NCBI GenBank assembly: GCA_947176285.1
Contig: CAMWQF010000042.1
Coordinates: 1-13,010 of the forward strand
From: an uncultured Porphyromonadaceae bacterium
GTDB taxonomy: Bacteria; Bacteroidota; Bacteroidia; Bacteroidales; Muribaculaceae
Reading direction: 5' to 3'
DNA: 13,010 nucleotides
Of this stretch, positions 7,784 to 13,010 are shown piece by piece (within the stretch, counting starts at the first letter, position 1; every line of letters starts with the position of its first letter). Made by a program: the position numbers and the translations under genes. The notes under the pieces are model-generated. The model did not search any database. It worked only from the letters and a program-made list of their open reading frames with translations, and was not told where the DNA came from.

Positions 7784-9682
7784 TTATCTATGACTTTCTA
7801 GGAGATCCCGTAGGGAGTATACGTGACCGGTATGCACTATCTCGCCGTTCTTATCTATGAGGATATAGGATGGAAAGCCTCTGAAACTGAACTTCTGCAT
7901 CAGGGCTTGCATCTGCGATTGCGGCAGACGGTAGTGGTCGCCGGAAATCCCTTTGATGCGTTCATTCCAGTTCTTTTCAGGGCTGCTGTCGTCTGCAAGA
8001 TAGACAAAAGCCACATCGTCGGAATATTTCCCCTTATATTGTTCATGATCCTGTATGGCTGAAATGCATGATCCACACCATGTATTCCATATGTCGATGA
8101 ACACCATCTTTCCTTTATGCTTTTCAGTGAGATTTATCAGTATTTTGTCAGCATCATCGTCAGGCGACATTTGACTTACATTTGAAACTGCTTTAGCAAG
8201 GACACCTTTAAGGAAATCATTCTGTGTCCTTAGGAAAGACATAGGAACTTCCGACAGATTTTTCAGTTCGCTTCGGAATACCTCTTCCGGAACCGTATCG
8301 CCTTGGTCGATCATGGCTGAGTATGGGTAAAGTCTGACATTCTCCATCACTTCACCAACTATACCCCCGGTGATGGCAGAGAGGAGTTTGAAGTTGTCGC
8401 TCTGCTCCCGCTGTTTCCGGATATGATTTATTTCATCCTCGTATTTCTCAAACAATGATAAGAGTTTATCACGATTGGATGAGAAGTATATCTGGGCTTC
8501 TTTTCCGAAATCATCATCATCTAAGGTAGATGTATATTTGTCAGGTATATTACCGGGAAGATTGATGAGCCAAGTTCTATATGTATCCAAGACCTTCCCG
8601 TAGCTAACATTTTTGTCCTCTACCATTCGATGAATCCGGATGGCCATAATACTGTCGGTATCATTCAGGCTCAAAGAGTCACAAAGGTTTGTCACGCACT
8701 CCTTAATGCGAATCTTTCTGGCACCAGCCACTTCATCAGGGATTCTGTCTGGGTTATACTTGATATAACTTTCCAGAAGAGCGGTTTCTTCAGAAGATAG
8801 TTTTCCGGATGCTATTAGGCTTTCATAGAGGATTGCAGGAGTATGGGTGAACCTCAAATTATATGAGTCATCTCTTAATGTGAGATTTGAAAGTTTACTT
8901 ATAATGCCGTCGTAGTCGCTAGCCCATCTATATTTCGGATTGCAAGCATCCATTTCGTTTATAAATGAATAGTAGGCAGTGTCAGGCTTTGCACATTGAT
9001 AGATAGGTGCCGAAAGCATATCGTTGATGGCATCACCATCGATATTACGGTTTAGCACTTCCTTCAGTCTGGGAGATGATACATGTGAATTGATATGTCT
9101 GAGACGCTTGTCGCGATGAGTCATAACTGCATTTATCAGTTCTTCATTGCTTGCATATTTCTTACTCATCCCCTTGGCATTGGTAAAATTATCCCATACT
9201 GCGTCATGTCCGAAATTGGATGCCAGCATATTGTTGATATCTGCGTCATCGCCACCTGTGAAAATAACGCTCCCGTCATCACCATGAAAGCCGCGATCAC
9301 GTCGTTTCTGCTGATCCACAATAAGTGAAATGCTGTCGCCGGGAGATACATATATGAGTCCGTAATAGCCGGGGACAGTGATGAAGCAAGGTTGATGCGT
9401 CTGATATAGATGCACATTAATGCTGAAGTTGCCGGCGGAATCTATAGTTGAGTAGCCATGAGTGCGGTCGGCATATCTGCCGAGCGAACTTCTTGGATAT
9501 ACATGAGGGGCTTTCTTCTCGCCGTCAGGCTGGTAGTTTAGAATCTTTCCGTACACTACGGCTGTCCCTTCCTTCCAGCATGGGATTGGGAGGATATCTT
9601 CCGGCTGCGAGGCAGCGTTGACCTTGAAGTAAGATACTGAGATTGAGATTATAGCGATAATCGTGAATATAACTCTGTACAT
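7784..9682 (-). CDS. Exported TlpA-like thioredoxin-fold protein with large N-terminal region
   Basis: A 632-aa protein with an N-terminal signal peptide (about 1-23, cleavage near VNA). Residues about 40-145 resemble the beta-sandwich (DUF4369-like) domain common before TlpA modules in Bacteroidetes, including the typical YVSPGDSISL stretch at 111-120. A mainly helical, charged region of about 350 residues follows, in which no family is recognised. The C-terminal 125 residues are a TlpA/thioredoxin domain: MVFIDIWNTW leads to the redox pair C536-G-S-C539, and GFPSYILID carries the cis-proline P604. It is expected to act in the periplasm, probably as a thiol reductant or disulfide enzyme with unknown partners. 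It is last in the operon, 24 bp after the DUF4369-like gene, and is followed by a strong terminator. Linkage to an ECF sigma factor suggests inducible expression under an envelope or redox stimulus. Redox activity is inferred from the motif only. Confidence 0.86.
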   Translation of the reverse strand: MYRVIFTIIAIISISVSYFKVNAASQPEDILPIPCWKEGTAVVYGKILNYQPDGEKKAPHVYPRSSLGRYADRTHGYSTIDSAGNFSINVHLYQTHQPCFITVPGYYGLIYVSPGDSISLIVDQQKRRDRGFHGDDGSVIFTGGDDADINNMLASNFGHDAVWDNFTNAKGMSKKYASNEELINAVMTHRDKRLRHINSHVSSPRLKEVLNRNIDGDAINDMLSAPIYQCAKPDTAYYSFINEMDACNPKYRWASDYDGIISKLSNLTLRDDSYNLRFTHTPAILYESLIASGKLSSEETALLESYIKYNPDRIPDEVAGARKIRIKECVTNLCDSLSLNDTDSIMAIRIHRMVEDKNVSYGKVLDTYRTWLINLPGNIPDKYTSTLDDDDFGKEAQIYFSSNRDKLLSLFEKYEDEINHIRKQREQSDNFKLLSAITGGIVGEVMENVRLYPYSAMIDQGDTVPEEVFRSELKNLSEVPMSFLRTQNDFLKGVLAKAVSNVSQMSPDDDADKILINLTEKHKGKMVFIDIWNTWCGSCISAIQDHEQYKGKYSDDVAFVYLADDSSPEKNWNERIKGISGDHYRLPQSQMQALMQKFSFRGFPSYILIDKNGEIVHTGHVYSLRDLLESHR

Positions 9683-9706
9683 AATGGTGTGTCGGTATTT
9701 CTAAGG

Positions 9707-10489
9707 TTAGAAGTTTATAGAGTTGGCATATTTGTCGATCACTTCTTGCATCTTAGTGTTGATATCATCCATACGTTTAATAATCTGTTTCATTTCTTTG
9801 GTAGAATCGAAAGGCATGTATTTCAAATCATTAACTTGTTTATGCAAAATCGACAACATTGTCTGGTAGTTCTGAATCACATTCAATACATTGTTCTCAT
9901 CATTGGAGTTTGTTGCTGAGTAACCTCCTATGTTTTCTAAAAGCGCAGCCATGGCGTCTTGGTTAAGCCAGGCATTAGTCATGAACTTGTATTCCGATTC
10001 GTTGTGAATGTCGTAGTAGCCGTTGTGTACGGTCATGTCGACGGTGAAGCCCGGCATGAAGTATATCTGTATCCATGCTGAGCAAAGTTTATTGCCGGGC
10101 ATTATGGCGCGGATGCGGCCTGTCTTGATTGTTTCGAGTTCGGTTTCAAAGTGGAACTGCTTGTTTTTGACAGGAACTCGTGCCACAAAATCGGACTCAG
10201 TGATTTCCTTGTCGATGTCAGTGATGTAAATATTGTAGCATGAATCGGGAATGTCGAGTGCCACCCGGCCGTTGATGACGAATTTGTGTGCAGGGGAAGT
10301 CAATGTAGTTTCGCTCGACATACGGTGTGTGGTTTTCCCGGATGACGTCTCCGTCGATCTCTCAACTTCGATTTTCCTTGTTTTCACCTTTTTTTCGCTG
10401 TCTTGGTTGCTTTTCTTCTGTCCGATAGCATCCGGAGCGATGAGTAGCAGGCTGGCAAAAGTCAGTATTATGGCGATTGTTCTTTTCAT
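9707..10489 (-). CDS. Secreted DUF4369-like protein without thioredoxin domain
   Basis: A 260-aa protein with a clear signal peptide (MKRTIAIIL...AIGQ, cleavage about residue 23-24). A charged, Ser/Thr/Lys-rich linker at about 25-66 leads into a beta-rich domain at about 68-165, with FVINGRV near its start, paired strands, and IYFMPGFTVDM. This layout resembles DUF4369, the N-terminal domain of many Bacteroidetes TlpA-family proteins. The thioredoxin half is absent; instead residues 201-256 are strongly helical and may form a coiled coil (QNYQTMLSIL... to IIKRMDDINTKMQEV). There is no CxxC pair. The gene follows the membrane protein by 30 bp and precedes the TlpA-like gene by 24 bp, so it is probably cotranscribed and may partner with the TlpA-like protein in the periplasm. 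The DUF4369 assignment is by pattern only and function is unknown. Confidence 0.78.
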   Translation of the reverse strand: MKRTIAIILTFASLLLIAPDAIGQKKSNQDSEKKVKTRKIEVERSTETSSGKTTHRMSSETTLTSPAHKFVINGRVALDIPDSCYNIYITDIDKEITESDFVARVPVKNKQFHFETELETIKTGRIRAIMPGNKLCSAWIQIYFMPGFTVDMTVHNGYYDIHNESEYKFMTNAWLNQDAMAALLENIGGYSATNSNDENNVLNVIQNYQTMLSILHKQVNDLKYMPFDSTKEMKQIIKRMDDINTKMQEVIDKYANSINF

Positions 10490-10519
10490 ATTCTTCAGAT
10501 TTTTTAAGTATGGGATTTA

Positions 10520-11164
10520 TTATTGATAAACGTTCTCTTCAGTCATTAATTGCGCTATATAGGCTTGATTTGCCTCTATTTCATCTCGCATTCGCTCAAT
10601 GAAGGCTATGTCTGCATTTCTGCGGTTTTCTATCAGTCGGGTCCTAACTTCATCCGGATCTAAAGATGTTTCTCTATTATTCATCGGCATTTCTCCCTCT
10701 GTCACATGTTGGGAATCAGGCTCCTCAGGAAGATCCAACATCATATGTTCTGCTGATTTTGTTTTTCTGGCTCGTTCCCTCTTTCGATGTGTCGTTTTTG
10801 TGACTGTCTTTTTCTCAGAATCATCCTGTGTAGACTCAGCAAGAAGCGGAATATTGCGATTCATCTTTAAAGAGTCGGATTGAGTCAATGGTTGAATTGT
10901 ATTTGCAGCGGTAACTTGAGGCGTTTCCTCATTAGAATCCATCTTGTGTATTTGTAGGGTAACCATTATGATAATCGCTACTGCGGCTGCCGCCCCGGAG
11001 AATGCAAGATATGGAACCCATCTACGCCGTTTGTGCTTCTGTATAGATCGTGCCTCAGCCATTACCCGATTCTTAAAATCAGGTGAGACGCGGAACTCGC
11101 ATCTTGGCGTGAGATGCTGTTCGATGTTGATGTCTTCGGTATGTATTTGCTTTTTTTCAATCAT
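10520..11164 (-). CDS. Single-pass membrane protein, probable anti-sigma factor
   Basis: A 214-aa protein with a short cytoplasmic N-terminus (1-49) containing FRVSPDFKNRVMAEA, then a basic HKRRRW stop, one transmembrane helix at about 50-72, and a hydrophilic, low-complexity outer region of about 140 aa rich in Thr, Lys and Glu that ends in a predicted helix (DPDEVRTRLIENRRN... to QLMTEE). This is the architecture of Bacteroidetes anti-sigma factors, which hold an ECF sigma factor at the membrane through the N-terminal tail. The zinc-binding HxxxCxxC motif of ZAS anti-sigma factors is absent, and there is no FecR domain. Its ATG overlaps the end of the sigma gene by 8 bp (ATGATTGA), which implies translational coupling and supports a sigma/anti-sigma pair. 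No sequence family was recognised, so the role rests on topology and position. Confidence 0.75.
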   Translation of the reverse strand: MIEKKQIHTEDINIEQHLTPRCEFRVSPDFKNRVMAEARSIQKHKRRRWVPYLAFSGAAAAVAIIIMVTLQIHKMDSNEETPQVTAANTIQPLTQSDSLKMNRNIPLLAESTQDDSEKKTVTKTTHRKRERARKTKSAEHMMLDLPEEPDSQHVTEGEMPMNNRETSLDPDEVRTRLIENRRNADIAFIERMRDEIEANQAYIAQLMTEENVYQ

Positions 11165-11669
11165 GTCGTTTATTTAAGTTTAATTTCTCTTTTATATACA
11201 AGATTGCGCGATGGTAGCGTGATTTTACTGTCGCTTCTGATGTCCCTTGGAGTTCAGCGATCTGACGGAACGGGAGTTCATCGTAGCATCTGAGTCTGAC
11301 AGTCTCTGCCTGATTGGGTGGTAGACCATCGAGAAGTCGGTTGATTCTATTAAACTCCTCTGTGATATCCTCATCCGCGTCATCTTCTTGGATTTCGGCA
11401 ACATCCTCCAATTGTATGGGGGCAGGCTTTTTGCGTCGTGTGTAGTCGATACACGCGTTGCTGACGCTTCTGAGCAGGAAATACTCAGGGCTTCTGATTT
11501 CCTTGCCTTCAGACATAGCCCGGAAAAGACGTAAGAGAACGTCTTGCACTATATCTTCGGCAACCTCACGCACTCCGACACGCATGAATGCGAAGCGGAA
11601 GAGCCTGTCTTGGTTTTGACTGACTATGCCCTCGAATATGTCTATGTCGGATGTTTTATTAGAATTCAT
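11157..11669 (-). CDS. ECF-family RNA polymerase sigma factor
   Basis: A 170-aa sigma factor of the extracytoplasmic function group. Region 2 lies at about 16-82, with DRLFRFAFMRVG, VAEDIVQDVLLRLFR (36-50) and PEYFLLRSVSNACIDYTRRKK, the core-binding and -10 recognition surfaces. An acidic linker (about 88-106) leads to region 4 at 107-162, where LPPNQAETVRLRCYDELPF and QIAELQGTSEATVKSRYHRA form the helix-turn-helix for -35 contact. Regions 1 and 3 are absent, as expected for the group. It is first in a four-gene minus-strand unit and overlaps the membrane protein gene downstream. It probably directs transcription of its own operon when released by the anti-sigma factor; this autoregulation is inferred. 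The stimulus is unknown. It is divergent from the DUF3108-like gene, which may be a second target. Confidence 0.95.
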   Translation of the reverse strand: MNSNKTSDIDIFEGIVSQNQDRLFRFAFMRVGVREVAEDIVQDVLLRLFRAMSEGKEIRSPEYFLLRSVSNACIDYTRRKKPAPIQLEDVAEIQEDDADEDITEEFNRINRLLDGLPPNQAETVRLRCYDELPFRQIAELQGTSEATVKSRYHRAILYIKEKLNLNKRHD

Positions 11670-11713
11670 GAATTGCTATAACGCGCGTTTATATAGAAAG
11701 ACGCAGAAGTATG

Positions 11714-11745
11714 CAAAAAGATTCAAATCTTTGAAAAAAATTCAA
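11714..11745. promoter_or_regulatory. Inverted repeats in the divergent control region of the sigma operon
   Basis: The 137-bp gap between the divergent sigma and DUF3108-like genes carries a perfect dyad, TTCAAA-TC-TTTGAA (11722-11735), with an overlapping AAAGATT-CA-AATCTTT arrangement and a further TTGAA-N5-TTCAA pair ending at 11745. On the minus strand a weak promoter candidate overlaps it: TTG (11745-11743), 21 nt, then TCTTTTTG (11721-11714), one mismatch from TAnnTTTG. No good -7 element was found for the plus-strand gene. Operator function is a guess from symmetry and position. Confidence 0.4.
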
Positions 11746-11806
11746 CCTTATAAGTTGATAATTGTTTTTATGGTAAATTAAACCTTATTAAAACGATAGA
11801 AATACT

Positions 11807-12532
11807 ATGAAAAAGACGATTCTGCTGCTTTTCGCTTTCGTAGCGGCTCTTACAGGAATGGCACAGGTGCAGATTCCTTATCAGGAACTTCTATACAACG
11901 TACATTACCATTTGGGACTTGTAGACGTGAACATAGGGCATGGAAAGGTTACGCTCTCTTCACAGGGAAATCAATTCAATGCGACTCTTGATGGAAATAC
12001 AATTCCATGGGAGGGACGTATATTCTGCGTGAGCGATACTCTCAATGCCACGATGAATGCAGGTTCTCCTTACAGTCGCGAGGTCATAGATTATGAAAAC
12101 GGGTGGTATCTCAAGCCAAAAGTTATGGAATATAACAGTAACGGTTTTCAAGCCTCAAATCCCGCAAACTATAAAAATATTGCCGGGCAAGGAGAATTGG
12201 ATGCAGATGGAGAGACCATGGAGGCTGTGACTGTGACAGCCGATATGCTTGGAATGTTTTACTACTTCCACGAAATAGATTTCGCAAGCATGTCTCCTGG
12301 CCAGCAGATTACGATTCCCATCGATGGAGGGTATGCACAGTCAGTGACTGTTACATATAACGGGACTTCCAACTATGGCGGCTACAGCACATATGCTGTA
12401 TCATTCGAATATACTTACCAAGGAGCGGCAACAGGCTATGCCGTTCAGGCGCAGGTAGATCAAAGCAGCAGAATCCCGGTGCTGTTGAGTGCTGAACTTG
12501 CCATCGGACATGTGGAGATGATCTATCAATAA
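11807..12532 (+). CDS. Secreted DUF3108-like protein
   Basis: A 241-aa predicted exported protein. Residues 1-19 form a signal peptide ending GMA before Gln20. The mature part is beta-rich: ELLYNVHYHLGLVDVNIGHGKVTL (27-50), then a strand set with ATLDGNTIPW and SDTLNATMN, a central helix-forming MLGMFYYFHEIDF, and a closing segment SSRIPVLLSAELAIGHVEM. This order, an opening YxVxYxxGxxxxxxG-like strand and a final PVxLxAxLxxG strand, resembles DUF3108, a periplasmic beta-barrel-like family of unknown function. Some divergence makes the match tentative. It stands alone on the plus strand, divergent from the ECF sigma operon, and ends 41 bp before an intrinsic terminator. Shared control with the sigma operon is possible but unproven. 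Confidence 0.8.
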   Translation: MKKTILLLFAFVAALTGMAQVQIPYQELLYNVHYHLGLVDVNIGHGKVTLSSQGNQFNATLDGNTIPWEGRIFCVSDTLNATMNAGSPYSREVIDYENGWYLKPKVMEYNSNGFQASNPANYKNIAGQGELDADGETMEAVTVTADMLGMFYYFHEIDFASMSPGQQITIPIDGGYAQSVTVTYNGTSNYGGYSTYAVSFEYTYQGAATGYAVQAQVDQSSRIPVLLSAELAIGHVEMIYQ

Positions 12533-12554
12533 TTTAGAATTGGGAATTTAGAAT
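12531..12554. repeat. AATTTAGAAT direct repeat after the DUF3108-like gene
   Basis: Two exact 10-bp copies of AATTTAGAAT (12531-12540 and 12545-12554) are separated by TGGG, giving a 14-bp period. The first overlaps the stop codon of the preceding gene. It is the same class of short AT-rich Bacteroidales intergenic repeat as the one before thrC, with a different unit. Confidence 0.75.
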
Positions 12555-12572
12555 AATAAATACGAATATTGC

Positions 12573-12611
12573 AAATGCGGAACGCCTTTATGAGGCGATC
12601 CGTATTTTTTT
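12573..12611 (+). terminator. Intrinsic terminator of the DUF3108-like gene
   Basis: A long stem pairs AAATGCGGA with TCCGTATTT and CGCCT with AGGCG around a TTATG loop, with one internal A·A mismatch (12582/12598) and one G·U pair. The run TTTTTTT at 12605-12611 provides the tail. It starts 41 bp after the stop codon, the expected place for transcription to end. Confidence 0.87.
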
Positions 12612-12614
12612 GTC

Positions 12615-12724
12615 ATGTCAAGTACGGAAGCGAAATCGTGTCAAGTACGGAAGCGAAATCGTGTCAAGTACGGAAGTGAAATCATGTCAAGTACGGAAGC
12701 GAAATCATGTCAAGTCCAGAAGTT
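12615..12724. repeat. 23-bp tandem repeat array, four full units plus a decayed fifth
   Basis: Full units lie at 12615-12637, 12638-12660, 12661-12683 and 12684-12706, with core GTCAAGTACGGAAG followed by YGAAATC. They differ only at the first base (A or G) and at one C/T in unit 3. A degenerate fifth copy begins at 12707 (ATGTCAAGTCCAGAAG) and fades out by about 12724. The array starts 3 bp beyond the terminator tail. Unit length is not a multiple of three, so a protein repeat is unlikely. No origin, IS or CRISPR signature accompanies it. Confidence 0.93.
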
Positions 12725-12962
12725 TAAGTTATATTATTCTGATTCTCAATATAATATATTTGGTTCGTAATTCTTGTTGATTGACTGGAAAATTTGCGAT
12801 TTTTTATATAAAAATGACGGTGCTGCTTAATTCGAAATAGCAGTTGGGAGTCAGTTACACCAAAGACTATTTTTTTCAAAATTTTGTACGCACAAAGTGC
12901 TCTTAGTCCCCATCGACTGCCCAAAGACTGATTTACAATTAAACTTTTTTTTATGATAAAAA
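12725..12962. other. AT-rich intergenic stretch without recognisable gene
   Basis: Together with the repeats and the edge promoter this is part of a 474-bp stretch after the DUF3108-like gene without a convincing gene. It is AT-rich, with a short palindromic tract ATTTTTTATATAAAAAT near 12800 and a 9-bp direct repeat CCAAAGACT at 12860-12868 and 12921-12929. A minus-strand open frame of 91 codons spans it, but its composition, K/I/N/Q/F-rich with no domain, looks like random translation of AT-rich DNA. No tRNA or structured RNA was seen. Confidence 0.6.
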
Positions 12963-12994
12963 ATTGTATTTGTAATACAAAAGTATTAACTTTG
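12963..12994 (+). promoter_or_regulatory. Promoter-like sequence with overlapping dyad, for a gene beyond the right edge
   Basis: ATTG (12963-12966), a 20-nt spacer and TAACTTTG (12987-12994) fit the Bacteroidales -33/-7 pattern; the -7 element is a perfect TAnnTTTG. A perfect dyad TTGTATT-TGT-AATACAA (12964-12980) overlaps the -33 element and the spacer, a usual place for a repressor operator. ATG at 13007-13009 follows 12 nt after the -7 element and may start the next gene, of which only the first codon lies in the window. Confidence 0.55.
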
Positions 12995-13010
12995 CACACA
13001 AAAGATATGA

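Noticed and set aside
12615..12724. CRISPR array
   Set aside because: Units are directly adjacent with no variable spacers, and no cas genes are nearby.
12615..12770. 51-codon plus-strand frame through the 23-bp repeats
   Set aside because: It is open because the repeat unit lacks stops in all three frames; it starts right after a terminator tail and no promoter is visible.
12724..12999. Minus-strand open frame of 91 codons at the right edge
   Set aside because: No recognisable domain, composition typical of translated AT-rich DNA, and it runs antisense across a good plus-strand promoter and dyad.

Overview
The window looks like chromosome of a gut-type Bacteroidales bacterium. Four things support this: the gene order thrA–apgM–thrC, promoter-like elements of the Bacteroidales form (TTTG near -33, TAnnTTTG near -7) instead of E. 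coli-type -35/-10 boxes, start codons preceded by A/T-rich sequence rather than Shine-Dalgarno sites, and typical protein families (GH106-like hydrolase, TlpA-like thioredoxin with a DUF4369-like N-terminus, DUF3108-like secreted protein). Muribaculaceae or Prevotellaceae are reasonable guesses, but the family cannot be fixed from the sequence alone.

Region 1 (88-5198, plus strand) is a threonine biosynthesis cluster. It encodes a bifunctional aspartokinase/homoserine dehydrogenase (thrA), an alkaline-phosphatase-superfamily phosphoglycerate-mutase-like protein (apgM, the 'proposed homoserine kinase') and threonine synthase (thrC). No GHMP-type thrB lies in the cluster, so the middle gene is the candidate for the homoserine phosphorylation step. 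Short AT-rich repeats and a small hairpin fill the apgM–thrC gap.

Region 2 (5226-7688, minus strand) is a single secreted GH106-like glycoside hydrolase. It converges on thrC with only 27 bp between the stop codons. A good Bacteroidales promoter lies directly against its start codon, which predicts a nearly leaderless mRNA.

Region 3 (7746-11669, minus strand) is a tight four-gene unit: an ECF sigma factor, a single-pass membrane protein that is probably its anti-sigma factor, a secreted DUF4369-like protein without a thioredoxin domain, and a 632-aa exported TlpA-like thioredoxin protein. The first two genes overlap by 8 bp, the remaining gaps are 30 and 24 bp, and a strong intrinsic terminator follows the last stop. 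It looks like a self-contained envelope redox or stress regulon and is the most interesting genetic unit here.

Region 4 (11670-13010) holds a divergent control region with inverted repeats, then a plus-strand secreted DUF3108-like gene (11807-12532) ending at an intrinsic terminator. After that comes a 23-bp tandem repeat array and about 280 bp of AT-rich noncoding DNA. It ends in a promoter-like sequence with an overlapping dyad and an ATG at 13007, which suggests that another gene starts at the right edge.
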